A stretch of 64,000 nt of DNA, from positions 18,352,001 to 18,416,000 of the forward strand of contig OZ316897.1 of NCBI GenBank assembly GCA_973895155.1. The letters run 5' to 3'. Origin of the DNA: Marsupella aquatica. Its lineage: Eukaryota; Marchantiophyta. Of the stretch, positions 22,930-33,370 are shown one piece after another (positions within the stretch are counted from its first letter, which is position 1; each line of letters opens with the position of its first letter). The notes beneath the pieces were generated by a model. The model was not told the origin of the DNA and searched no databases. It saw only the letters and a program-made list of their open reading frames with translations. Both the position numbers and the translations under genes were made by a program.

Positions 22930-25900
22930 TCTGAACACATCTAATTAGGCTACCTGGAAGGCTATCCTAGTCAAACCATTATAAATAAACACATAAATCT
23001 AAGCAAACGAGACGCCTGAGCAAGAAATATTTATGCAAAACATGCTTGTAAAGCATTTACTACTAATTTTGGACATCACAAAGATTACTCAGTGAGTTTA
23101 TGCAATGAATATATTCACCTCTTTTAATTGGTGGACATGGAAATGTTGAAGGTGTGTTAGGGTGATCATTGGCACCCATAGCACATGCCCTTTTTTAGGT
23201 GGTTTGGGATTTAGAATTGAGTAATCTTGACCAAGTTGTAACTCACAAATTTCCAGGGCCAAGTATCGTACCGGCCTGCAATTTGGTCATTGGCTTGTGG
23301 GGTTCCACCATCTCTTGGTTGCAATTGTGCCTCTCTAGATTGCAACTATGCCAAGTCAAGCTTTAGAGTTTGAAACAAATTGAACATAAAATGTTGGATA
23401 TTTCCTGTAGCATTTAATGCACACAACCTAATCACTATCTGGTTTTGCTAGTTTTTCAAACTTATTCAAGAGTAAATAGATCAGATCATACATAGTCAGA
23501 GGTAGGTGATAGATATGTGAGAGTAAAACAGACTTGAGGAAAACCCATTATTTTAGATTTTCAATGTCATGGGAATACTGGAATAGTGATGGCAATTTTT
23601 TGATGACAATTTATTGTGAGATTTAGTAAATCTACACATTCTATCTACGGCAGCTGGACTGCAAAATGAATCTGGAAGGGGATTTTGAAAAGAAAAACAC
23701 AAAGGATCAACTTGAAAAGAAAAATTAAATTATTTAACTTTTATTTCATCATTTTTTATGTTTTGGACAGTAAGAGATTGCATCTGTACACAACTGATAG
23801 TGACTTCACATTAAGGTCTTTGGATGGAGGTTAGTAATAGAATAGATAGCATGTAAATGGTCAAATTAAAGAATGGATTGCAACACATTAGAGACTATCA
23901 ATTATTGAACTGGAACTTAACAATACATTCATTTTAACTATTTATTGTTGCTTTTTGTTTAATATTACATAAAAAATGAAGTCCTCTATCCTAGGCATAT
24001 CGTGTTTAGCTCATGTGGTGAGACACAAAATGATAAAGGCAAAAGTTCATTCATTGTAGTCTTGGCATATGCCCAACATCTCTCTTTATCCCAAGAGTCA
24101 TTATTGTAATTTGCATCAATGTATAAATATATCTCTGCATTTATGGCATATGAGCAAACCAGCTCCATTTAGTCTTGTAATTTTAAAGATGAGCCTTGTG
24201 TGCGTCTTCACATTGCGTTGCTAGCATCTAGCGTCCTTCCAGCTTGAATATCTTGCCTATAACGGGATTAAATTTATGCAAATTCAAACAACAAAAAGTG
24301 GTTTTGCAGATCTAAGTGGGTCATTCAAGATATACTTTCTATATAAACCAACATAACTCAAAGATGCTCTTGGCATACTCCACACTCGAGGGTTTCACTT
24401 CCTCAAAATTGACACATGATGTGCGATAAAGAATAGTGTTAATTTATTTGTTCTAAGAGAAGACTTGGAATCTTTTTGTGGAAGAATTTTAGGGTCTTTT
24501 AAATCCAATTTTGAGTCTTGTAAGAACATTAAGATTTTTTTAATCAAAATTTTGGAATATTCCAAGAATATTCTAGTTTTACATGGGTAAAACATTTCTT
24601 ACATTTTACATATTGCAGGTGATGAGGGCCTTTAAATAGTGAGACCCTCGAGACTCTAAATAAAAAAAGTCTATCTACAATAATATTAATAACTTTCTAG
24701 GCACAAGACTATGAGAATAATAGCAACCTTGGAATTTAACCATAGAATTTTGTTATGGAAAACTATCTTGCATGGTCTAATGCCTAGAGTGAAGCATCTC
24801 GACCACAACTCTAGGGTGATAATTAAAGTTGGAGTGGGGTGGAAAACTTAGATTGGGGGTTTAGGGTCTCATCACTTGAAACCAATCTCCTAATAGTGAA
24901 TGGCAGTGGGCTTGAATGTTTTTATTAATTTGCCTTCAAAGAATGGGCAGTTGGCCTGGTAAGAATGCTTACCTGCAAGTAACCAGTGTTTGATACAAGA
25001 CTAATGGATGCTCTCTACATCCGTCACCACCTCTATGTATGTTCAGATAACAACAGTACACTCAAGCTACAGTGGTCACCATAATTGGTCTTACAGCAGA
25101 ATTTGCAAGGGAATTAGTGTTGATCCCTAATTAATGTAGGTAACCCTAATGTAAGAGTGGGGCAAGGTTGAATGCAAAATTGGGCTGGGTTTTTGGGTAA
25201 GACTATTTCTGTTTGGAATGCCATGAATGTGAGCAATTTGGATTTGTCAAATTGTGCTTGTGATTTGTCCTACCATTGTTGGCAAGTAGTGTAAGCTTGA
25301 TGCGATAGCCTTGGTGAGGCTTTGCTCCCTAGCTTTAACTTTTCTTGTTTAAGTGATCTAGGGTGCATGAAACAGGAAGCAATGCCATTGTATCTGTGAT
25401 TGTAACATACACTGCATTGCACAATAGTGTTACTGAGAATAGTGTTAACAATCGGCTCTCTCTAAGCGCACACTTCATAAGCACAATAATTGGTTAATAA
25501 GTGAAGGGTGTGCTATGCTTCCTTTATCAAGTAATGTAAAACCTGGTTTAGTGTACTTGCATATCAACTACTATGATGTTTAATGCCACCACAAACTTCA
25601 TCATCTGCTTACAATTTTAGAAATGGATAACAAACCTCAGCTGTCAATTTTTTATAAAGATTTCTATGGACTATTGAATTGATTGACTAGGAGTGTCCAA
25701 ATATAGACTTATTTTTATAGTAGAATATATACTATATGTGATGACTTGTATTACATCACCTAAAATGTGTCTTGTCTACAAGTACCAAAGTATATATGCA
25801 TATTGGGAGTAAATTTGTTCGGGGTAAGAGAAACTTTTTGGCTTTTTGCATAGAGTATGAGAATTTAGTAGGGAGAAGAATGGGGACCTTTTGCTTTGCA

Positions 25901-27280
25901 CTTCCTGATTTTTTCTGTTTTTTTAATTGTGCTGAAGGGAAGAAAAGGGGAGGAAGAGAAAAGCAAAGAGAGTGGCAAGGGAGTGAAGAAAATGGAAAAG
26001 GGGGGACTGAGGGAAAAAATTCCTTTCTTCCTTCCACATCCTTGCTCTCCCAAACAACGTCACTTTTACAACAACAACATTGTTTTCCAAAATAAAATAA
26101 AAATGCAAAAGTGAAGACGGCTGCCTTTTGCAGAAATTAATCCAATCCCATTTTTTGTTATAATTCCATCTAAACTTCCAGCATTCTTTTTAATTTTTTC
26201 TATAAAGAACAGTTTTTTAGCGAAGGCCAATGAGATCAAACTCCCAACATTTTTTCTCCACAAGACCCAGCTTGCTTGACATGCCCCATCACCTCTATTA
26301 GTCTCACTCTAGCTTTTGCCCTAATTCTTTCACCAGCAGCGAGCCCAGCTCTTTGCCCCCACTTACATCGTTTGTCCCCCCAATTTTTTCTATCTTTGTA
26401 CCATCCACAGTGCAGATTTCTTGCCCAACTCTTGCCCATATTCTCACTAACCATTTGAGTCTTTTATCCTATATTTTTATGTTGACTTGAATTACATCAA
26501 TTGATCACATAATTTCATTCTCTATTTTGAAGAAAATCTGCGCAATTGCAACACTTTTCACAACAAAATGGGCAAGAAAAATTATGGCCGCTCATTCAAA
26601 TCCAATATTATCAGTTTGATCCACCTAAAAACCCCTTTAATCCCCTACTCTTCACCCTCCATGTGCGCCCTGTATGCCTTGGCTTGCCATCTGTGCCTTC
26701 TCTTTTCACAAGGGGCCCCCCTCGAGGCATCAATGCTTGCAAGATAAGAGGGTGGCGGCAGCAAAGGGTGGGTGCGAGGGAGGGTTGGTGTGGGGAAAGG
26801 AACTAAAGATAAAAATTGGGAGGGTAACAAAGAAAACTCCCTCCCCATAGCACCACAAGATCAAGGGTGGACCTATGCCTTGACCCCGCAATGTCCGGTT
26901 GCTTTTGCCCATCTTGTGCTCATCTCCCCTCCCATGCTCTCAGCCTCCCCATCCAACATCATGTGTTTAGCAGCAACTTTGACCAAAGTGACAACATTTT
27001 GGCAGCAAGAACAACTCATTCGAAATGATGAGACTTTGGCAACCATAGAGTCACTACACCAACATAGTGAAACAGGAACATTTATTTGCAGCTTCACATG
27101 CACTTCTATACCTTGCACGGCTTGCCAACAACAACAACATGGCTACAACAACCGCATAGACACGACACCCTCATGACCGGAGCAACTGCATTGCAATAAT
27201 GATCACATGGTCGCAACAAAATTTGAGATATCTGGAATTTTTTTTGGCATTACCTGTAGTTCTTTGAATTGGATAGTGAA
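22930..27280. other. AT-rich gene-poor region
   Basis: No gene supported. Short frames near 25.76-26.9 kb overlap purine-rich or pyrimidine-rich low-complexity sequence on both strands and are not called. A weak tRNA-like stretch near 24953-25000 has box-A-like TGGCCTGGTAAG and box-B-like GTTTGATAC and may be another decayed SINE, but no flanking duplication was found. Confidence 0.45.
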
Positions 27281-27345
27281 CATCTCTTTGGCTCGCTTGC
27301 ATTTTGTTACATTTCTTCGCCTCACCCTAACATCTTTGCCTCACC

Positions 27346-27878
27346 TGTCGTGACATATAGTATCGTAGCCATAGTGTATCGAAAACATAAAAGTCACCGG
27401 CAATGCATATGTGCAAGCTGCTAGCAACCAACATGCATAGAAAAAGTCCAATCACATTCACAAGTGCCAAGAAAAAGCAACTGAGATGGTATGTACGTAG
27501 TGGAGGTGTAAACCTCTGTATATAAAAGGCGTAAGAGAAACAATCGTACTGAAATTGAATCGAAAACCGGCGGGATGCCAAGATCGGTCGGGAGCATCTA
27601 ACGAATCACTGTGTGAATCCCGTGTACGAAACTGACGAGCACTACCTGAGCTCTATCAACAGCGATTCAAGAAGAACTGAAAAATGGCAAAGAAAAACAT
27701 GCCCTAAGTAGGATTGGGTCCAGGCGTCACACTAACAAACACCTTTGCTTCAAGAACGGCCCAGACTCGCTACAAGAGCATGACACTAACTCAAGTAGTA
27801 CACTAGCCCTAACTATACTTAGCGGGCATGCGAGGGACATGCCGATGTGCACAAGAGGCACCGTCCCTCGGCATGACA
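27346..27878. mobile_element. Complete LTR, 533 bp
   Basis: Starts TGTCGTGACA and ends GGCATGACA, so the ends form the inverted repeat TGTC/GACA typical of LTRs. A TATA-like TATATAAAAG lies at 27519-27528 on the plus strand, suggesting plus orientation. Just upstream is the perfect hairpin GAGGT-GTAA-ACCTC. The 5' flank ends in CACC, which recurs immediately after the distal LTR end at 33118-33121, giving a 4-bp target duplication for the whole complex. No coding region of its own is present. Confidence 0.8.
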
Positions 27879-27880
27879 GC

Positions 27881-28056
27881 TGTGGTGACATATAGTATCG
27901 TAGTCATAGTGTATCAAAAACATAAAAGTCACCGGCAATGCATATGTGCAAGCTGCTAGCAACCAACATGCATAGAAAAAGTCCAATCACATTCACAAGT
28001 GCCAAAAAAAAGCAACTGAGATGGTATGTATGTAGTGGAGGTGTAAACCTCTGTAT
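27881..28056. mobile_element. Second LTR copy, left part (positions 1-176)
   Basis: Begins TGTGGTGACATATAG two bases (GC) after the first LTR and matches its first 176 positions. It is then interrupted at the TATA region by the pol-bearing insertion. The right part resumes at 32701. Confidence 0.85.
27997..28056. repeat. 60-bp duplication, left copy
   Basis: LTR positions 117-176 occur here and again at 32701-32760, in direct orientation with two mismatches, bracketing the insertion. The lengths agree exactly: 176 bp of LTR on the left, 417 on the right, 533 in the intact copy. Confidence 0.85.
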
Positions 28057-28095
28057 CCCCCCCAGACCACAGCCAAAAGGAGGGCTAAAGAAAAG

Positions 28096-31000
28096 TCAGG
28101 TAGCACGTGGAGCACATGAAGGGCAAAACCATAACCCTTCTGGCACCTGGGTAAGTTCAGGCCGAGGCAGAAAAGATGGTACCCTCCATTGCAATTATCA
28201 CACAGCAGCATTTGGTCAGCATCATCAATTCGCAAACACACTTTGCAAGGGTAGTCCATAGGTGGAATCCAGGTAGAAGTCACAATGGTGGGATCTAGGT
28301 TAGGCAGATGACAAGGGGCGCAATTCTTGGCATTGTCAGCAATTGTGCGCCCATTCCCCTTGTAACTCTAGCACGCCGGCCAGACGGTCGAATAACTTTA
28401 ACCCTGAGAATAGTACGACTAGTAGAGGTGTCCAGGATGTTGTTAGCTTGCCGCTGCAAGTACACAAAATCTCCCACATCAAACTTCCTAACCTTGGGTT
28501 GAAAAGTGCCCCCTCGTGTGTGTGCATAATACAGTGTGTCCCTGTGCTGTGCAATGGCCAAATTCTCCATGGCCATGGGCATAACCCTCCTGAATATGAC
28601 AGCCCTATCAAAGATCACATCAGACCAAGTCACAGCTAAATCCAAGTCCACCACCTGAAGCATGTGAGCAGCAATAGCAGAAGGTGGAACTGGGTGACGG
28701 CCAAACAACAAGAAATAGGGAGAAAAGTTAGACAATGATGCATGTCTGGACATCCTATACCCCATGGCAATGTAGGGTAAGGCTAGGTCCCAATCCTCCT
28801 TGTTTTTGGTGAGGCAAATCTTTTGGAGGCCCTTCTTGCATGTCTGAACAATGCGCTCTGCCAAGCCATCTGCCTGTGGGTGATCTCGTGATGTCCGACA
28901 ATGATCAATGAGGGCCTGATCAAGGAGCTCCTGGAACTCTCCTCTAAACTTTGAGCCCTGGTCAGTGAAACATTCTGCACAAGCTCCAAAGCGGCTGAGA
29001 ACTTGTTGTAGGAATGCCTGGCTGGTGCTACGGGAGGTCTTATCTGGCAATGCCACAAGTTCTATCCACTTGGAGAAATGCTCTATCATGATCATGATGT
29101 AGAGATTACCCCGAGACGTGAGGGGTAATTCTCCAGCCAAATCACATGACCAGCGATAAAACATGCCCTGAATAGGGAGTGGATGAAGTGTGGGTTGCCG
29201 AGATGTGAAAGAAGTCCTCACCCTATCACACTGTTCACGCCGGGCAATAACATCTCGAACCTGGCCATGCATGCCTCTCCAATGATAATGAGGGACCAAG
29301 AGGCTGTAAGTCCTCTTAACACCAAAATGACCAAGCTCAGAATGTACCTTACGGATAAGGCCAACCCTCTCATGAATGGGTGGAACCACCACTTCCCTGT
29401 CTGGCAAGTAGCGCACGAGATGATCTCCCTTCCACAAGTAACGCTTGGACCTTTGCTGAATTTGGTCTCTCTGGGTTGCAGTAACATGTATGGGGTACTC
29501 CCCATGCTGCAAAAATCTCAGAGTGTCGCTATCCTCCCATATGTCCACCACAGGTTGGTCAACAACGTAGCATGGTAGCAAAGCAAGATAGGTAGATGCA
29601 TGAAATGTAGGCAAGATGGAAACCTGGTCAAAATCCTGCCGTGCATCTGAGGAATCATTAGAGGCAATCAAAGGGCTGCGGGACATAGTGTCAGCATTTT
29701 GATGTGTCACACCAGGCCTATGAATTACCTCAAAATCATACTCCTGGAGTATGAGCGCCCAATGAGCAAGCTTGCCAGTAAGCTTGTCATTGGTCATCAA
29801 CCACTTCAAGGGCTGGTGGTCGGTGTAGAGAACAAACCTGGTCCCATAGAGGTAGGGCCTGTAATGTATGACAACCCACACAATAGCAAGGCATTCACCC
29901 TCATAAGAAAAATAATGACTCTCTGCCTGATTGTTGCTCCTGGATGCATAGGCAATGACATACTCTTTACCTTCCTCATCATGCTGGCCTAGAATGGCGC
30001 CAATCCCAAGGGCACTCCAATCTGTGTGTAACACAAAGACCTTGCTGAAATCAGGTCTTCTCAGCACCAGGTATTTTGAGAGCTTCTCCTTCAAAGTGGC
30101 AAATGCTGCCTCAGCATCTGTACTCCATGTCCAAGTCACATTCTTTTTCAACAAAGCATACAATGGGTGTGCAATGGTACTGAAATCTTTGATGTAGATC
30201 TGGTAGTAATTGCACAACCCAATAAAACTCCTCAAGGTGTGAAAATCGGTAGGAGTGGGCATTTCCAAGATGGATACCACCTTGGACCCAGTGAGCCATG
30301 GTTCCATTTGGAAGAATGCGATGCCCAAGATATAATACTAATCTGACAGCAAATTCACACTTCTTGGGGTGTATCTTTAGGTTCACCTTCTTAAGCCTCA
30401 TGAATAGCTCCTCAAGGTCAAGTAGATGCTGGTCAAATCCTTTGCTGTGGACCAACACATCATCAATGTAGCATTTCAGAAACTCAGCACCTTGAAGAAC
30501 CTGGTCCATGACTCTTTGAAAGAATATGGGCGCATTCTTCAAGCCAAATGGCATCACCAACCACTCCCATAGTTGGTTACTACCATGGAAAGTTGTTTCT
30601 TGCGGTCCTTTGTAAGCAACAAAATCTGGTTAAAGCCTTGCCTTAGATCCACAAGAGTGAAGATGTTTGAGTCTCCAATGCTGTCAAATAGCTCCTTTGG
30701 CCGTGGCATGGGGTATCTGTCTTGGGGTGTGACCAGGTTCAGTGGCCTATAGTCCCCACACATGCGCTTCTCTGTCCACAATCCACTGGAATCCTTCTTT
30801 GCTGGCATCACTGTAGCTGCTGCAAAATCTGATGTAGATGGTTGAATAAGACCAGCTTCATAGAGCTCTTGACCTCTCTCATCCACTAGCTGCCACTCAT
30901 GCTTACTCAAACGGTGTCTCCGCCTGAAGATAGGTGTTTCATCAGCCAACTCAATGGAGAACTGCATAGTCTTGCACTTACCCAAGTCCTTCATAGAGAA

Positions 31001-31591
31001 AGCAAACACATTCTCATGCTTGAGGAGCAAATTCAGCAGCTGGTCCTTCTGTCTTTTACTCAGGTGGTTGCCCATGATGAATGTGTAGTTGGCAACACTA
31101 GGAATAGGACCTGATGTACTCGTGCTTGAAGAGCCAGAAGTGCCAGCCTCTCCACTATCCAAGCTGCTAGCATGCTGTTGATAAGGTGATGAGGCCTCTC
31201 CAAGGCCTGTTGTACCTGCTGATCTGGGTTGGTCCACACCATGAAACTCAGAAATATTGTCAGCCACGTTACAAGGGACCTCCTCCCCCCCAACACTTGG
31301 ATTGAAGTGGTGAGTGTTGAATAGAGGTAAGTGCACCTGGTCTGGATGCCATGTAGCAGCACCATGGAGTGGTAGGGCTGGAACTCCTGATGCTGGATGA
31401 ATGTACATATGAAAAAGGATGCAAGTGACCAGAATCCAAGTGAGAGCATTAAGATCCATTACCCTGCCAAGTAAAGCATTCCTGGCCAGCTTGGTGATTT
31501 GGGTGTGGCCTGTAGTACCGGATTGGAAGCCCATAGCCCGTTGTCCTGGGAATAGTGAGCTCTCAAGAACACGTCGGGTGCCTGACTGCAT
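28096..31591 (-). pseudogene. pol: Gypsy-type pol (RT-RNase H-integrase) with C-terminal PHD finger
   Basis: Reverse transcriptase begins in 31591-30554 (RCGDY-like RMCGDYRPLN, then FTLVDLRQGFNQI with the first catalytic Asp) and continues after a frameshift in 30560-30111 (MPFGLKNAP, YIDDVLVHSKG). A second frameshift near 30320 enters the long frame to 28295. That frame holds RNase H (HTDWSALG, EGECLAIVW, LYTDHQPLKWL) and integrase. The integrase zinc region has HSELGH but a first Cys replaced by Arg (RREQCD). The DDE residues are at WSCDLAGE, FTDQGSKF and HPQADGLAERIVQ. A third shift near 28310 leads to a PHD finger: CKVC, CDNC, then YHLFC, and after one more single-base shift WFCPSC before a TGA at 28096-28098. 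No protease or gag was found. With four frame breaks it is inactive. Confidence 0.88.
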
Positions 31592-32360
31592 GTGCTAATT
31601 ATGCTATTTATCACTTGTAAGAGACCTCATGCTTAGAACCAATTCCCTTGAGAGCCTTGTCCCCTCCGGCATTTCTCAAGTTCCTTGGCTTCCCCTGTGT
31701 CTCTTGCGGTTTTCTCCAGATAAACTGGGTGGGAAGGGCGTACCCTTTTCCGCAAGGACTCCTAAGCACTTTTGGTACCAAGAGATATATGTGATCTACT
31801 CCAGATAATGGCAATAACACCAGAGTAGTCGGGGCCAAACCCACACTCCACAAATATCTCCTCCAAGTGATAATCTTCTCTATTTGCTTCTATCAACTCT
31901 CGGCTATGATCTCTCTTCTATTACACTATTATGAACACACTCACATCCCCATCCGTGCATCTATATAGTATTAATGGATCCGACAACGCGATAATTGCAG
32001 TGTATCCTTCTTCCCCAAACTTTTGTGTAAGAACCTGCCTAATATCTACCTTCCTCTTTACTATCAACTTGATGCTCACCGTAGAACGCAAATTCAGAAT
32101 CTGCGAACTCTCATTCAAATTATTGACATTCATACTTCCTATTATGCTTACTAACTAAGAGAGGTTCAGCGGCAGAGCCGTCCCTACTTGATCACAGGTT
32201 CGTGGACATTATATCTATGGTATTGGCGGCATAGCCGATCTTGCCAGATTCAAATTTCCATCTTCAAGGTACTCGAGCGGTGGCAGTGCCTTCCATGACC
32301 AAGAATCAAGAAACTTAGAACCCTTCCATCATAGAAACTGATGGCATAGCCATTCTGTTA

Positions 32361-32372
32361 GTCCTAGAACCA
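32361..32372 (-). other. Candidate primer-binding site
   Basis: The minus strand reads TGGTTCTAGGAC one base after a putative LTR end (TTGAACA). Starting with TGG it could pair with a tRNA 3' CCA end, but I cannot assign the tRNA. Confidence 0.35.
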
Positions 32373-32373
32373 A

Positions 32374-32699
32374 TGTTCAAGCATTCCTCCAATGCAAATG
32401 CACACAATATGCGCTCTATGCACTCTCTATCCTCACACTCATACACTTGAAATGTTGGAAAATGGACTTCCCTAGGAGGGCAAACCTCCCTCTTATTTAT
32501 AGTTAGAGCCAGACCAAGAGTATCCTAGAAGATACTAGAATTAACTAGAACTTATTAGAACTTACTTTTTATCACGGTAAATTCTAGAACTCACTTTTTA
32601 CTATGGTAAACTCTAGAATTTTACCAGAATTTACCTTTTTACTATGGTAAATACAAGAAATTACTATTTACTAAGGTAGATTCTAGATGTACTGCTTCA
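32374..32699 (-). mobile_element. Putative single LTR of the pol-bearing element
   Basis: On the minus strand it starts TGAAGCAGTAC at the insertion edge and ends TTGAACA. It contains TATAAATA at 32502-32495 about 200 bp in, a normal U3-to-TATA spacing. No second copy exists at the other end, so the boundaries rest on TG/CA ends, TATA position and the insertion edge. Confidence 0.5.
32560..32690 (-). repeat. Hairpin repeats in U3
   Basis: About four imperfect ~40-bp units built round TTTACTATGGTAAA (itself TTTAC/GTAAA dyad) and TCTAGAA. They lie upstream of the element's TATA box and could be promoter/enhancer repeats. Confidence 0.55.
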
Positions 32700-32700
32700 T

Positions 32701-33117
32701 AAGTGCCAAGAAAAAGCAACTGAGATGGTATGTACGTAGTGGAGGTGTAAACCTCTGTATATAAAAGGCGTAAGAGAAACAATCGTACTGAAATTGAATC
32801 AAAAACCGGCAAGATGCCAAGATTGGCCGGGAGCATCTAACAAATCACTGTGTGAATCCCGTGTACGGAACTGACGAGCACTGTCTGAGCTCTGTCAACA
32901 GCGATTCAAGAAGAACTGAAAAATGGCAAAGAAAAACATACCCTAAGTAGGATTGGGTCCAGACGTCACACTAACAAACACCTTTGCTTCAAGAACGGCC
33001 CAGACTCGCTACAAGAGCATGACACTAACTCAAGTAGTACACTAGCCCTAACTATACCTAGCGGGCATGCGAGGGACATGCCGATGTGCACAAGAGGCAC
33101 CGTCCCTCAGCATGACA
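32701..33117. mobile_element. Second LTR copy, right part (positions 117-533)
   Basis: Continues the split LTR and ends CATGACA at 33117, followed by CACC. It starts with the right copy of the 60-bp duplication (32701-32760). Differences from the intact LTR are scattered point substitutions. Confidence 0.85.
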
Positions 33118-33370
33118 CACCAGAAAATCTAAACTAGCTCGCCTTAACATCTTTGCCCTGCCTTGACATGGTCGTGATGACACATAACATACCTCAACAA
33201 CTACCTGGTGAAGCCTATATTTTCTTGCCTCGTCTCAACATTTGCCTCACCCCAACATCTTTGCCTCACCCCAACATGGCTTTGTGCCTTAACATCTTTT
33301 CTTGCCTCAACATCCTTTTTGTACCTCAACATCTTTTTTAGTATCTTTTCTCCCCTAACATCTTTTCTAG
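33118..33370. repeat. Degenerate CCTCAACATCTTTT minisatellite
   Basis: Repeats such as GCCTCACCCCAACATCTTT and TACCTCAACATCTTTTT recur here, in the left flank of the LTR complex (27310-27345), and again around 34798-34892. The LTR complex was probably inserted into this array. Confidence 0.6.

Larger units (their letters stand above)
28057..32700 (-). mobile_element. Ty3/gypsy-type one-LTR insertion, 4.6 kb
   Basis: Minus-strand element nested in the second LTR. Reading 5' to 3' on the minus strand: a putative single LTR (32699-32374) with TATA box, a primer-site candidate (32372-32361), an ~770-bp leader with no gag, pol ending in a PHD finger (31591-28096), and a terminal purine tract GGTCTGGGGGGG that abuts the target. 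There is no LTR after the purine tract. The element therefore ends precisely where a 3' LTR should begin. Confidence 0.7.

Noticed and set aside
24953-25000. tRNA gene or second SINE
   Set aside because: Box-like words are present but no cloverleaf folds by eye and no target duplication was seen; kept only as a remark.
25756-26114. Overlapping frames in purine/pyrimidine-rich sequence
   Set aside because: Low-complexity Ser/Phe/Lys-rich products on both strands without conserved motifs.
28343-30197. Plus-strand open frames opposite pol
   Set aside because: Antisense shadows of RT/RNase H/integrase.
27346-33117. The 533-bp LTRs as the LTRs of the pol-bearing element
   Set aside because: The pol element sits inside one LTR copy, with an exact 60-bp overlap between left and right parts, and the LTR TATA box points the opposite way; lengths fit nesting, not flanking LTRs.
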